From the NCBI RefSeq assembly GCF_020422885.1, contig NZ_CP084622.1:1197001-1261000 (forward strand): a DNA stretch of 64,000 nt, read 5' to 3'. A model generated the notes under the pieces. The model was not told the DNA's origin and did no database searches. It saw nothing but the letters and a program-made list of their open reading frames with translations. The stretch comes from Mesobacillus sp. S13 (GTDB lineage: Bacteria; Bacillota; Bacilli; Bacillales; Cytobacillaceae). A program made the position numbers and the translations under genes. Shown one piece after another: positions 17,006-25,640 of the stretch. Within the stretch, counting starts at the first letter, position 1; each line of letters starts with the position of its first letter.

Positions 17006-18073
17006 ATGAGTATTCTTTTATCCAGTTTGGAAAGGAAGTTGCATAAGGTCGAAAAGGCAGATGAAAGAATTTGGGTAGAAACATCCATGGATTTTATATG
17101 TAAAAGAACTCCGGATGGACTTATTACATATGTTTCGCCCTCTGTTCGATCCATGCTTGGTTATGAGCCATCTGAATTAGTTGGAAGGCTGTACACTTTA
17201 TTTGTCCATGCAGAAGATTATAAAAGAATTTTGAGTACTGCCATGCCCCAATCCGAGGAAGTTTGCAGCCTGACATACCGCATTAAGCGAAAAGATGGAG
17301 TATACATATGGGTGAACTCACGGATATCGGTCGTAAGACATCCCGATACAAATGAACCGTTCGAACTAATTTCAGTTACAAGTGATGTTTCTGCTAAAAT
17401 CAAGGCAGAGCATTTTATTCTGGAGTATGAGAAATTAAACGTTGTCGGACAGCTTGCCGCAGGTATTGCCCACGAAATCAAGAATCCTTTGACAAGCCTA
17501 AAAGGCTTTATCCAGCTTATGAAGTCCGGCAAAGAATTAAATCATAATTATTTAGCGATCATGGAAGAGGAAATAAAGCGGATGGAGGCTGTTTCAAAAG
17601 AGCTTATGATTATGGCAAAGCCGCATAAGTCTGATTTTAAGTCCTTTGATATGAATGACTTGGTTGATCACGCCATTACTCTTTTAATGGCCGAGGCAGC
17701 AAAAAAGTGCGTCGAAATAACCAAGCAATCCACGTTGGAAGACGGAAGGCTTCTTTGTGATGGAAATAAAATCAAGCAAGTTTTGATCAATATGCTGATG
17801 AACGCAATTGATGCAATGGATCTGCCAGGTGAAATTACGATCGCTATTTCAAAGGAAAATCACCTGATGTCCATATCAATCTCAGATTCTGGCAAAGGAA
17901 TCCCTTCAGAGGATTTGGAAAAGATCGGCAAGCCGTTTTTTACGACCAAAGCGAATGGGAACGGACTGGGATTGATGATTTGCCATAAAATCATAGAAGA
18001 ACATAATGGCAAAATCAATGTGACATCAAGTCCTGAAGGAACCACATTTACCATACATCTGCCGATCCTGTGA
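17006..18073 (+). CDS. PAS-domain sensor histidine kinase
   Basis: A 355-residue soluble kinase: one PAS domain (about residues 22-130, DFICKRTPDGLITYVSPSV to SVTSDVSAK), HisKA with phospho-acceptor His156 (AAGIAHEIKNPLTSLKGFIQLM), and a HATPase_c domain with N box (INMLMNAIDAM), G1 (DSGKGI) and G2 (GNGLGL). This layout and the GIAHEIKNPLTSLKGFIQL sequence match the sporulation-type orphan kinases (Kin family) that feed phosphate into Spo0F. No response regulator is adjacent, which fits. The signal sensed by the PAS domain is unknown. AGGGAGG precedes the ATG. Confidence 0.9.
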   Translation: MSILLSSLERKLHKVEKADERIWVETSMDFICKRTPDGLITYVSPSVRSMLGYEPSELVGRLYTLFVHAEDYKRILSTAMPQSEEVCSLTYRIKRKDGVYIWVNSRISVVRHPDTNEPFELISVTSDVSAKIKAEHFILEYEKLNVVGQLAAGIAHEIKNPLTSLKGFIQLMKSGKELNHNYLAIMEEEIKRMEAVSKELMIMAKPHKSDFKSFDMNDLVDHAITLLMAEAAKKCVEITKQSTLEDGRLLCDGNKIKQVLINMLMNAIDAMDLPGEITIAISKENHLMSISISDSGKGIPSEDLEKIGKPFFTTKANGNGLGLMICHKIIEEHNGKINVTSSPEGTTFTIHLPIL

Positions 18074-18091
18074 TTTGTGTGCCAGCAATGA

Positions 18092-18652
18092 TCATGGATG
18101 TAAGGCATTTCTTCTATGCCATTCTCTTGAAAGGAGACCGTAAACGATTAGATCATGAAAGGTGCCATTTAAGTATTCTCCATCACGGATGACACCCTCC
18201 TCGATAAAGCCAAGCTTCCTCGGAATTGCCTTGCTTTTGTGATTGTCCTTGCCGCATCGAATTTCAATGCGATTAAGTCCCAACTCATAAAATGCATGGT
18301 TTATTACCGATGTCACCGTTCTGACCGTAATGCCCCTTCCTTGCAGTTTATCCGATAGATAATAGCCAATGCTTGCCTGCGAGTTGTTCCAGTCAATAGC
18401 ATGGAGGCTGATACTCCCTGCAAGGATTCCCCTGTATCGAATTCCAAAATGACTGCTGCTCCCTTCTTGATGATTTTTCTGCCACATTTGTATCACTGAA
18501 AAAAATTGGCCGGGAGATTGGATTCCGTCAATCCAGGGAAGCCATTTCCGCAAATAGCGGCGGTTTGAATCCACTAGCCAGAACAACTCACCGGCTTCTT
18601 GCGGCTCTAATATTCGCAGCTCCAGTTCACGATCAACCTTTAAAGTTAACAT
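18092..18652 (-). CDS. GNAT acetyltransferase, RimJ/RimL type
   Basis: A 186-residue single-domain GNAT enzyme that would transfer acetyl from acetyl-CoA to an amino group. Visible: LRILEPQEAGELFWLVDSN (N-terminal strand and helix), GSISLHAIDWNNSQASIGYYLS (beta 4), the acetyl-CoA P-loop region LQGRGI(TVRT), HAFYELGLNRIEIRC and NHKSKAIPRKLGFIEEG. It resembles B. subtilis YdaF/YjcK-like ribosomal-protein Ser/Ala acetyltransferases; the substrate is unproved. ATG 18652 is chosen because AAGGAGG lies 5 bases upstream; an in-frame extension reaches 18694. Confidence 0.88.
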   Translation of the reverse strand: MLTLKVDRELELRILEPQEAGELFWLVDSNRRYLRKWLPWIDGIQSPGQFFSVIQMWQKNHQEGSSSHFGIRYRGILAGSISLHAIDWNNSQASIGYYLSDKLQGRGITVRTVTSVINHAFYELGLNRIEIRCGKDNHKSKAIPRKLGFIEEGVIRDGEYLNGTFHDLIVYGLLSREWHRRNALHP

Positions 18653-18775
18653 AGGAACCTCCTTATGCTTTAAGTTGATGGAAGTATTACCCAATCGACT
18701 TCCTCGCGTTTAATTAGAATGAAAGAGGGAATAAAGCTTTACATTCTTTTTTTACACTTTTTTGGGAGGAACCAT

Positions 18776-20050
18776 ATGAAACTAACGACTAAGATTTTAA
18801 TTGGCCTAGGACTTGGCGCGATGACAGGGCTGATCCTCAACATTTTTTCACCCGAATTATTCACTGTTTTAGATAAATTCTTATTCACCCCTCTAGGCAA
18901 GATATTCATCAATTTAATCAGTATGCTTGTCGTACCGATTGTCCTATTTTCAATTATTCTCGGTACGGCCGGGTTAGGCGATCCCAAGAAACTTGGCAGG
19001 ATAGGTTTTAAGACTGTAAGCTTCTTTTTGACGACAACAGCCATAGCCATATCCATTGGTCTTACTCTGGCCTATTTAATCAAACCAGGCTTGATGGGCA
19101 ATTTTGATACGAGTGGAGCTGAATTCAAGGCTGAAGAGGCTCCGCCGGTAAGTGAAACCTTTTTAAATCTTATTCCAGCTAACCCGTTTGAAGCACTGAC
19201 AACTGGCAATATGCTGCAAGTTATCGTGTTTGCTCTATTCATCGGGATTGCGTTAACGGCACTAGGTGAAAAGACGAAAGGAATACTGAATCTGATTGAA
19301 CAAGGAAATGAGATCATGATGTATCTGGTAGGCCTTGTCATGAAGTTTGCTCCGTACGGAACGTTTGGGTTGATTGCGACAGCAATCGGAAGCCAAGGGA
19401 TCGATGCCATCAAGGCGATGGGTGTATATATGATTGTCGTTGTTCTCGCTCTTGTCGTGCATGCGCTCATCACCTATGGTTCAAGTGTTTATCTCATTGG
19501 AAAGAAAAATCCTTTCTGGTTTTTTAAGCAATTCTCTCCGGCAATGGGTGTTGCCTTCAGTACATCGAGCAGTAATGCGACACTGCCGGTATCTATGGAA
19601 ACAGCACAGAAAAATCTCCGTGTCCCTGAATCGGTCAGCAGCTTCGTGCAGCCTCTTGGAGCAACGATCAACATGGACGGCACAGCAATCATGCAGGGGG
19701 TAGCAACTGTATTCATTGCACAGGTTTATGGAGCTGACCTCACAATGGCCGAACTTTTGACAGTAGTCCTTACTGCCGTGCTTGCGAGTATAGGTACCGC
19801 AGGAGTTCCAGGTGTTGGATTGATCATGCTGGCAATGGTTCTCCAATCTGTGGGGCTGCCAGTTGAAGGGATTGGCCTGATACTCGGTATCGACCGTTTG
19901 CTTGATATGGCTCGCACAGCTGTCAATATTACAGGTGATGCAGCATGTGCTCTCATCGTCTCTGAATCTGAGAAAAAGCATGCGTTAAGCCACGAGACTA
20001 GCAAAGTGAAACATGCAGCAGGTGACCGCTCACTTGAATATTCCGATTAA
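18776..20050 (+). CDS. gltT: Dicarboxylate/glutamate:cation symporter (DAACS family)
   Basis: A 424-residue transporter that couples uptake of glutamate, aspartate or C4-dicarboxylates to H+ or Na+. Family landmarks are intact: the serine-rich hairpin SSSNATLPVS (re-entrant loop 1), NMDGTAIMQG (helix 7), GTAGVPGVG (re-entrant loop 2) and NITGDAACALIVS (helix 8, substrate-binding Asp/Asn). Length matches B. subtilis GltT/GltP. The choice between them is by overall likeness only. TTGGGAGGAACC precedes the ATG; an open frame upstream to 18719 is not supported. A terminator follows directly. Confidence 0.85.
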   Translation: MKLTTKILIGLGLGAMTGLILNIFSPELFTVLDKFLFTPLGKIFINLISMLVVPIVLFSIILGTAGLGDPKKLGRIGFKTVSFFLTTTAIAISIGLTLAYLIKPGLMGNFDTSGAEFKAEEAPPVSETFLNLIPANPFEALTTGNMLQVIVFALFIGIALTALGEKTKGILNLIEQGNEIMMYLVGLVMKFAPYGTFGLIATAIGSQGIDAIKAMGVYMIVVVLALVVHALITYGSSVYLIGKKNPFWFFKQFSPAMGVAFSTSSSNATLPVSMETAQKNLRVPESVSSFVQPLGATINMDGTAIMQGVATVFIAQVYGADLTMAELLTVVLTAVLASIGTAGVPGVGLIMLAMVLQSVGLPVEGIGLILGIDRLLDMARTAVNITGDAACALIVSESEKKHALSHETSKVKHAAGDRSLEYSD

Positions 20051-20059
20051 GAAAGAATA

Positions 20060-20084
20060 GACCCCGCCATTTCCTGGCGGGGTC
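20060..20084. terminator. Terminator between convergent genes
   Basis: GACCCCGCCA / TGGCGGGGTC with a TTTCC loop. The following T-tract is interrupted (TCCTTGTTCT). Confidence 0.75.
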
Positions 20085-20103
20085 TCCTTGTTCTAGTACT
20101 AGA

Positions 20104-21234
20104 TTAGATTTCGATTCTTGTTAGAGGCAGAAGCATGATGAATGACGTTTTTTCAGGTTCTGATGAACAGGCGAGTATGCCTTTATGCTTTTCGATGATT
20201 TCCCGGCATACGAAAAGTCCAAGTCCGGTACCAAGTGTTTTGGTTGTAACGAATGGTTCAAAAATCGTTTTTAACAATTGGTCAGGAATGACTGGACCAT
20301 TATTTGAAATCTCAATTTTTATATGGGTATCATTCACGAAAAATCCTTTGATTTCGATTTGCGGATCATCACGGTACTGGCTCAGTACATCAATCGCATT
20401 AAAGATGATATTGATGAGAACCTGCCTGATTTCATCCGCATAGCCGTACAATTCCATATCTTCGGCTACTTCCTTGATGATCCGGACTTTCGTGTCAAGG
20501 ATGCTGGGATAAAGAAAGTTTAAAACTTCCTCAATCATCTTATTCAATGAGAAGACAGTTTTTTCTTTTCCAATCAGCTCTTTTTTTGATAGCAGCAAGA
20601 ATTGTGAAATCCGGAAGTTCAGTTGTTCAAGCTCGCTTGAAATGATATCAAGATACTTCATATCTTGATGTTCAGATCTCAAGAGCTGGATGAAGCCCTG
20701 GATGGAAGTCAACGGATTGCGGAATTCATGTATGAAGCTAGAAGTCATTTGGCCGAGAAGCGTCAATCTGTCTTTATGTGTTGAATCGATGAATTGGTTC
20801 TTTTCCTCAATGATTTTGTTTTTCTGCTCATTATAATAAGATACGGCGTAATACAAAAAGGTATCAAAACAGTAATTGATCCGATTGATGGCCTCTTGCA
20901 TTTCAGTCCATTCCATATTCAATTTATGGAGATGTGTGTATACAACGGAGCGTCCGGCATTGACATTGAAGACAAAATCGCCAATGTTAATGTCAGCGCG
21001 TACTCGTTCTTCACCTACCATAAAAGCAAGCTCTTGAATATGCTCTTCCAATTCTTCACTTGTTTTAGAAAAAACCGAGAGAATTACTTCATACATTCTC
21101 TCAGCGTTTTTGCTTATTTTTTCTTTATATGGATCATCTTCTGAAACGATTATTTTAACAGTCCAGTCGGCTATTAGATTTTCTCTTTCACTAGTCAGGA
21201 AGCTAAGCAATCGGTTATCCGTAATTGGCAGCAT
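20104..21234 (-). CDS. Sensor histidine kinase with RsbR-like N-terminal domain
   Basis: A 376-residue soluble kinase. Residues 1-140 form an all-helical domain (LLSFLTSERENLIADWTVKI, AFMVGEERVRADINIGDFV) like the RsbRD-N/HK sensor fold of Bacillus kinases; then a HisKA domain with His169 (SSFIHEFRNPLTSIQGFIQL) and a HATPase_c domain with INIIFNAIDVL (N box), ISNNGPVI and GTGLGLF (G2). The kinase core is very similar to the sporulation kinases, and like the PAS kinase at 17006 there is no neighbouring regulator. Probably a second phosphorelay input. The ligand of the helical domain is unknown. Confidence 0.85.
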   Translation of the reverse strand: MLPITDNRLLSFLTSERENLIADWTVKIIVSEDDPYKEKISKNAERMYEVILSVFSKTSEELEEHIQELAFMVGEERVRADINIGDFVFNVNAGRSVVYTHLHKLNMEWTEMQEAINRINYCFDTFLYYAVSYYNEQKNKIIEEKNQFIDSTHKDRLTLLGQMTSSFIHEFRNPLTSIQGFIQLLRSEHQDMKYLDIISSELEQLNFRISQFLLLSKKELIGKEKTVFSLNKMIEEVLNFLYPSILDTKVRIIKEVAEDMELYGYADEIRQVLINIIFNAIDVLSQYRDDPQIEIKGFFVNDTHIKIEISNNGPVIPDQLLKTIFEPFVTTKTLGTGLGLFVCREIIEKHKGILACSSEPEKTSFIMLLPLTRIEI

Positions 21235-21481
21235 TTCATTAAGTCCCCCAGTTTTTCATTTCGGTATTAAAGATTCGAGGAAAACCTTAAAAACCCTTTG
21301 TCGAATATTAAGAACATCCGCAGAATTGAGTCGAATAGCTAAAAATGTGACAAAAGACCGATGTTTTTAGCAATACTGGATGAGATTTGTCAAATCTGTT
21401 CGACATCGACCGAAAAGTTTATCCTAGGACTTGTGATAATTTATTTAAAGTAGTATATTCATAGTGTAGAAACTAAATAAT

Positions 21482-21579
21482 AACCACAAGGGGAGCTGCC
21501 AAGTGCAGCTGAGAGTGAGCGGCCGAGTTCTTACCCTTTGAACCTGTTAGTTAATGCTAGCGAAGGAATGTGGATGCGA
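21482..21579 (+). ncRNA. TPP (THI-box) riboswitch
   Basis: The conserved THI elements are present in order: AAGGGGAGCTGCC, GCTGAGAGTGAGC, ACCCTTTGAACCTG, TTAATGCTAGCGAAGGAATGTGG. Thiamine pyrophosphate binding closes the downstream terminator, lowering thiT expression. Confidence 0.96.
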
Positions 21580-21583
21580 TAGG

Positions 21584-21629
21584 AAAGCAATCTTGGGAAT
21601 CCTATATCGGTCCCCGGATTGCTTTTTTT
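21584..21629 (+). terminator. TPP-controlled terminator
   Basis: AAGCAATC..GGG / CCC..GATTGCTT followed by TTTTTT, directly after the aptamer. Confidence 0.85.
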
Positions 21630-21693
21630 GTTTCTGAAGCAGAAAAGGCGTGTTAGAAACGGACCTCATTCTGAAAAGAAGGAGGAACAAAAT

Positions 21694-22290
21694 ATGAAAC
21701 AAAAACAAACTCTCTTTTTAGTGGAAATTGCCGTATTTTCCGCACTGGCTTATTTGCTGGATTTATTTTCCGGGTTCTTATTTTCAAGAATCTGGCCACA
21801 GGGCGGTTCTGTATCGATTGCGATGGTGCCTGTATTCCTGATGGCGTTCCGTTGGGGAATAAAGGGCGGGGCAATAACCGGGCTGTTGTTAGGCCTATTG
21901 CAATTCATTCTTGGCTTCTCACAAATTTACCACCCTGTACAGGGATTCATTGATTATTTGGTGGCTTTCACCGTACTTGGGATTGCCGGGATTTTCGCCA
22001 GACAGATTAAGGATAGCATCCAAAATGCCGATAAGAAGAAATGGATTGGCTTTATCATTGCTGGTACCTTCATTGGAAGCCTGCTCCGCTTTATTGCTCA
22101 TTTCTTTTCCGGCTGGATCTTCTTTGGAGTTTGGGCGCCAGAAGGACAGCCAGCGTGGTTATATTCAATTATCTATAATGGCACATATATGATTCCTAGT
22201 ATGATACTAAGTGCCATCATCATTATACTTGTCATCGGATATGCACCATCGAGGATGGTTAAGTCTGCACCTGTAAGCAATAAAATGTAA
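21694..22290 (+). CDS. thiT: Thiamine transporter ThiT (ECF S-component)
   Basis: A 198-residue membrane protein with six hydrophobic segments, the substrate-binding S-component for thiamine of a group II ECF transporter; it shares the EcfAA'T energising module encoded elsewhere. Family landmarks: EIAVFSALAYLLDL (helix 1), GGSVSIAMVPVFLMAFRWG (helix 2, loop 1), QFILGF, GFIDYLVAFTVLG and SGWIFFGVWAPEGQP. It follows a TPP riboswitch, so it is repressed when thiamine pyrophosphate is plentiful. GAAGGAGGAAC gives the start. Formerly yuaJ. Confidence 0.95.
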   Translation: MKQKQTLFLVEIAVFSALAYLLDLFSGFLFSRIWPQGGSVSIAMVPVFLMAFRWGIKGGAITGLLLGLLQFILGFSQIYHPVQGFIDYLVAFTVLGIAGIFARQIKDSIQNADKKKWIGFIIAGTFIGSLLRFIAHFFSGWIFFGVWAPEGQPAWLYSIIYNGTYMIPSMILSAIIIILVIGYAPSRMVKSAPVSNKM

Positions 22291-22300
22291 GAGAAAAGGG

Positions 22301-22325
22301 GAGCTGAACAGCTCTTCTTTTTTTA
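22301..22325 (+). terminator. Rho-independent terminator after thiT
   Basis: GAGCTG / CAGCTC with an AA loop, then TTCTTTTTTT. Confidence 0.8.
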
Positions 22326-22478
22326 TGTGTATACATACATGCATGGGTATTTGAGAAGTGGGAAATCATTCACAATAAAAATATTGTCAATTGTATGGAG
22401 TTTGCCTGAAATATAGAGTAAACCCTACTATATAGTGACGAATGTCACAGTGGAAGTTGCTTTGAATTGGTTAAATAA

Positions 22479-22496
22479 AGATAATCATTCTCATTT
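22479..22496 (+). promoter_or_regulatory. Fur box upstream of feoAB
   Basis: AGATAATCATTCTCATTT matches the Fur consensus GATAATnATTnTCA closely and lies 60 bases before feoA. Repression by Fe2+-Fur is expected. Confidence 0.8.
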
Positions 22497-22555
22497 AGAA
22501 AATATGAAAGCTAAAGAGAGTATAAAAACTAACAAACTAAAAAAAGGTGATGGCT

Positions 22556-22780
22556 ATGCTGGGAAAATTAAAGACTGGTGAAAAAGGCCGGATCATGAAT
22601 ATAGCTAGTGCTGATAAATTTGTCAGAAGAAGGTTGCTTGATTTGGGAATAGCGGAAGGATCTGAAGTGTGCGTGAAATGCATCCTGCCTTTTGGAGGAC
22701 CTGTCATGGTTGAATCCTGCGGGCAGTGCATCGGCATTCGCCGAAAGGAAGCGCTAAGGATTGAAGTGGAGCGAGTATGA
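22556..22780 (+). CDS. feoA: FeoA, ferrous iron transport accessory protein
   Basis: A 74-residue SH3-like protein required for FeoB function; it probably contacts the FeoB G-domain. Visible: LKTGEKGRIMNI, RRRLLDLGIAEGSEV, and RKEALRIEVERV at the end, the normal FeoA layout. It contains three Cys (C43, C56, C60 region), more than usual. ATG 22556 has AAAGGTGAT upstream; in-frame ATG 22550 and GTG 22547 are alternatives. The stop overlaps the feoB start (ATGA), so translation is coupled. Under a Fur box. Confidence 0.92.
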   Translation: MLGKLKTGEKGRIMNIASADKFVRRRLLDLGIAEGSEVCVKCILPFGGPVMVESCGQCIGIRRKEALRIEVERV

Positions 22781-24789
22781 TGAACATTGCGCTTATTGGA
22801 AACCCAAACACAGGAAAAACTTCATTGTTTAATAACTTAACAGGTTCCTATGAATATGTAGGAAACTGGAGCGGGGTAACGGTCGAAAAGAAAGTCGGTC
22901 TCCTTAAAAATGGCAAGGATCAGCTTATTGACCTTCCTGGAGTATATACACTCAATCCACTTTCAAAAGATGAAGGTGTCGTAACGAACTTTTTCTTGAA
23001 TGAGCCATTTGAAAAACTTCTGAATATCCTGGACGCTTCGCAGTTAAGGCGAAATCTTCATCTTACTATGCAGCTATTGGAATACGGTGCACCAGTCATA
23101 ATTGGCTTGAATATGCTGGATGTTGCAAAAAGCAGGGGTATTCAAATTGATCCTCATAAACTGTCTGAATCATTGGGTGTAGCAGTAGCTCCTGTGGTTG
23201 CAAGGACAGGTAAAGGGTGTAATGACCTTGCACAGATAGTGACTGGCGAGGCCGCAGGCAGTGGGAAAGCAAATTTCATCTATTATGGTAAAGCGATTGA
23301 AGCGGGTATCCTGGAGCTTGAGAACAAACTGGCCGGAAAAACACAACACCCGGTTCGCTGGCTTGCACTTCAGTTGTTTGAAGGAAATCCATATGTGAAA
23401 AGCTATCTGGCAACAATTTTGCCACAGAATGAGATTGACACATTGATTCACCATGTTTCTATAGCCGAACAGCAAAATACGGGCAGCAAACAAGCACTTG
23501 ACGAGATAATTCACCGGAAGCGCAGTGAAGCAATCGATAAAATAGTATCTGCAGCAACAACCAGAACGGATAATAAAAAGGTTCCATTGACCGAGAAGGT
23601 TGACATGATCGTCACGAATAAATTTCTTGGCATCCCGATTTTCCTTATTTTGATGTACGTGATGTTCATGCTTACCTTTGACTGGCTTGGCTTCCCGCTG
23701 TCTGACGCATTGGATTCACTTCTGTCCGGACCAGTAACAACTGGGATTACAGCAGCACTGTCTGCAGCCGGTGCTTCATCATTCATCAAAGACCTGGTTC
23801 TTGATGGGATCGTAGCTGGGGTAGGGGGAGTCCTCGTCTTCGTACCGCAAATCTTCATATTGTTCTTTTTCATCTCCTTGCTGGAAGATTCAGGTTACAT
23901 GGCCCGTGTCGCGCTGGTCATGGACCGCTTAATGGAATCGGTTGGCTTGAACGGTAAGGCCTTCATTCCGATGATGATCGGATTTGGCTGTAATGTACCT
24001 GGAATCATGGCAGCAAGGACCATCGAAACGCCAAAGGAAAGGCTGATGACCATTCTGTTGACACCGCTTATGTCCTGTTCTGCAAGGCTCCCAGTTTACG
24101 CTTTGTTTGTCGGGGCGTTCTTCCTGGAACATAAAGCAGCTGTGGTTTTAAGTTTGTATGTATTGGGAGTAGTGATCGCGCTTATTCTGGCAAAGGTATT
24201 CTCGGAGACACTTTTGAAAGGTGAAACGTCTGTATTCGTCATCGAACTCCCTCCTTACAGGCTTCCGCAGGCGAGAGCACTTTGGAGAAGCACATGGGAT
24301 AAGGGAAAGGGATTCGTGAAGAAGGCAGGAACCTTCATTTTTGCCGGATCTGTCCTAATCTGGATGCTTGCTTACGCAGGTCCGGAAGGCGTGAATGTCA
24401 GCATGGATGACAGCTATCTAGCGCTGCTTGGAGGCATTTTCGCACCGATGTTCGCTCCTATTGGCTTTGGGACATGGCAGGCGAGTGCATCCTTATTCAC
24501 CGGGTTTCTTGCAAAAGAATCAATCATTTCAACGATGAACATCATTTACTTCGTCCCTGATGAGGCAAGTCTGCAAGGTTTGCTTGCTGCTCATTACACA
24601 CCCTTAGCCGCATACAGCTTCATGGTCTTTATCCTGCTGTACATTCCTTGTTTGGCAACTACTGCAACGATTTACAAGGAAACCGGTTCGAAACGCTGGA
24701 CCGCTTTTTCAATCTTTTATGCCCTGGTTATCGCCTATCTGTTGTCTCTGACCATTTATCAAGGCGGCATGCTCTTTGGATTAAGCTAA
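22777..24789 (+). CDS. feoB: Ferrous iron transporter FeoB
   Basis: A 670-residue Fe2+ transporter of the cytoplasmic membrane. N-terminal G domain (1-165): G1 GNPNTGKTS, G2 GNWSGVTVEKK, G3 DLPGVYTL, G4 NMLD, then a helical spacer to about 270, followed by the Gate-motif membrane domain with FIPMMIGFGCNVPGIMA and FLAKESIISTMN. The Cys in GFGCNVP is the conserved pore residue. Length is normal. It is coupled to feoA and followed by a small Cys-rich membrane protein; expression should rise in iron-poor conditions through the Fur box. Confidence 0.96.
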   Translation: MMNIALIGNPNTGKTSLFNNLTGSYEYVGNWSGVTVEKKVGLLKNGKDQLIDLPGVYTLNPLSKDEGVVTNFFLNEPFEKLLNILDASQLRRNLHLTMQLLEYGAPVIIGLNMLDVAKSRGIQIDPHKLSESLGVAVAPVVARTGKGCNDLAQIVTGEAAGSGKANFIYYGKAIEAGILELENKLAGKTQHPVRWLALQLFEGNPYVKSYLATILPQNEIDTLIHHVSIAEQQNTGSKQALDEIIHRKRSEAIDKIVSAATTRTDNKKVPLTEKVDMIVTNKFLGIPIFLILMYVMFMLTFDWLGFPLSDALDSLLSGPVTTGITAALSAAGASSFIKDLVLDGIVAGVGGVLVFVPQIFILFFFISLLEDSGYMARVALVMDRLMESVGLNGKAFIPMMIGFGCNVPGIMAARTIETPKERLMTILLTPLMSCSARLPVYALFVGAFFLEHKAAVVLSLYVLGVVIALILAKVFSETLLKGETSVFVIELPPYRLPQARALWRSTWDKGKGFVKKAGTFIFAGSVLIWMLAYAGPEGVNVSMDDSYLALLGGIFAPMFAPIGFGTWQASASLFTGFLAKESIISTMNIIYFVPDEASLQGLLAAHYTPLAAYSFMVFILLYIPCLATTATIYKETGSKRWTAFSIFYALVIAYLLSLTIYQGGMLFGLS

Positions 24790-24810
24790 GCAGGGAAGGA
24801 GGAAGGATTC

Positions 24811-24972
24811 ATGATCGCAAACATCTTAATAGGCGGAGCCATATTCGGATATGCCGGCTGGGCCTTCTACCGATTCATCAAGAAAGCCAAGGAAGGGAAA
24901 TGCGCTGCCTGCTCCATCAAAAGCTCCTGCTCAAGCAACTGCAGCGTCAGTGAGGAAAGACAGGCCAAATAA
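24811..24972 (+). CDS. FeoB-associated Cys-rich membrane protein
   Basis: A 53-residue protein, one N-terminal membrane helix (residues 3-20, ILIGGAIFGYAGWAFY) and a basic stretch, followed by a Cys cluster CAACSIKSSCSSNC. This is the layout of the small FeoB-associated Cys-rich proteins found behind feoB in many Firmicutes; they may bind iron on the inner face of the membrane, but their role is unproved. GGAAGGAGGAAGG lies upstream; the gene begins 21 bases after feoB and ends at a strong terminator, so it is the last gene of the feo operon. Confidence 0.9.
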   Translation: MIANILIGGAIFGYAGWAFYRFIKKAKEGKCAACSIKSSCSSNCSVSEERQAK

Positions 24973-24976
24973 ATTA

Positions 24977-25011
24977 AAAGGAGTGCAGATTCGTTACTGC
25001 ATTCCTTTTTG
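24977..25011 (+). terminator. Rho-independent terminator of the feo operon
   Basis: AAGGAGTGCAG / CTGCATTCCTT with a 7-nt loop and TTTTTG. Confidence 0.88.
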
Positions 25012-25086
25012 CTTCTTAAAATAAAGTAGCTGCTTTTATATTTACATAGCCGAAAATAAAAAATATTTTTAATTCAAACTTATTTG

Positions 25087-25100
25087 GTGTAAAATTACAC
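25087..25100 (+). promoter_or_regulatory. Candidate operator of the XRE regulator
   Basis: GTGTAAAATTACAC, a 6+2+6 dyad overlapping the probable -10 region 28 bases before the start. Fits negative autoregulation; untested. Confidence 0.4.
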
Positions 25101-25127
25101 TAAAAGCAATTCAAAGGAATGATGCGG

Positions 25128-25592
25128 ATGACAAGGGATGAAATCATAAGCAGGGTATCCGAAAAAGTGAGGGTACTTCGGGCCGAAGTTGGATATACAC
25201 AAGATAAAATGGCTGATATCATTGGAATTTCCAAAAAGACGTTAGTCCAGATTGAAAAAGGCAGGGCTCAGGCTGGCTGGTCGACAGTCGTGGCCATAGC
25301 TGCCCTTTTCAGGGAAACAGAGACCATCCAGTTTTTGTTCGGAAATGAACCACTCGAAGTCCTTGAAACGATTGCCCATGAAGGCACAGATTATCGAAAA
25401 GAGAAAACATTGGGCGGCAAAGTCTGGTGGCGAGAAGTAACAAGGATTGGCGGATTCGTCATGCAGCAAAACATCCTCAGCCAGCATTACAGGATTCTGG
25501 ATCACGATGATTTCCGGATTTTCAGCAGCTTCGAAGAAAAGGAAACATTGGAGCGGTTAGAAGAAATCGCAGCTGAAGCGTTGAACGAGTAA
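25128..25592 (+). CDS. XRE-family transcriptional regulator
   Basis: A 154-residue protein with an N-terminal HTH_3 domain (about 8-62: LRAEVGYTQDKMADIIGISKKTLVQIEKGRA, the classic Cro/CI motif) and a C-terminal domain of about 90 residues containing EKTLGGKVWWREVTRIGGF and QHYRILDHDDFRIFSSFEE. The latter looks like a small ligand or protein-binding domain but I do not recognise it. ATG 25128 fits AAAGGA 9 bases upstream; two earlier ATGs are too close to the site. Target genes unknown; a dyad in its own promoter suggests autoregulation. Confidence 0.8.
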   Translation: MTRDEIISRVSEKVRVLRAEVGYTQDKMADIIGISKKTLVQIEKGRAQAGWSTVVAIAALFRETETIQFLFGNEPLEVLETIAHEGTDYRKEKTLGGKVWWREVTRIGGFVMQQNILSQHYRILDHDDFRIFSSFEEKETLERLEEIAAEALNE

Positions 25593-25610
25593 TTCAAGAG
25601 GATAGAATGG

Positions 25611-25640
25611 AAAAAGCAGCCGGCGGGCTGCTTTTTTTTA
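25611..25640. terminator. Terminator between convergent genes
   Basis: AAAAGCAGCC / GGCTGCTTTT around a short GGCG loop, T-run on the + side. It reaches the stop codon of the opposing UspA gene. Confidence 0.85.
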
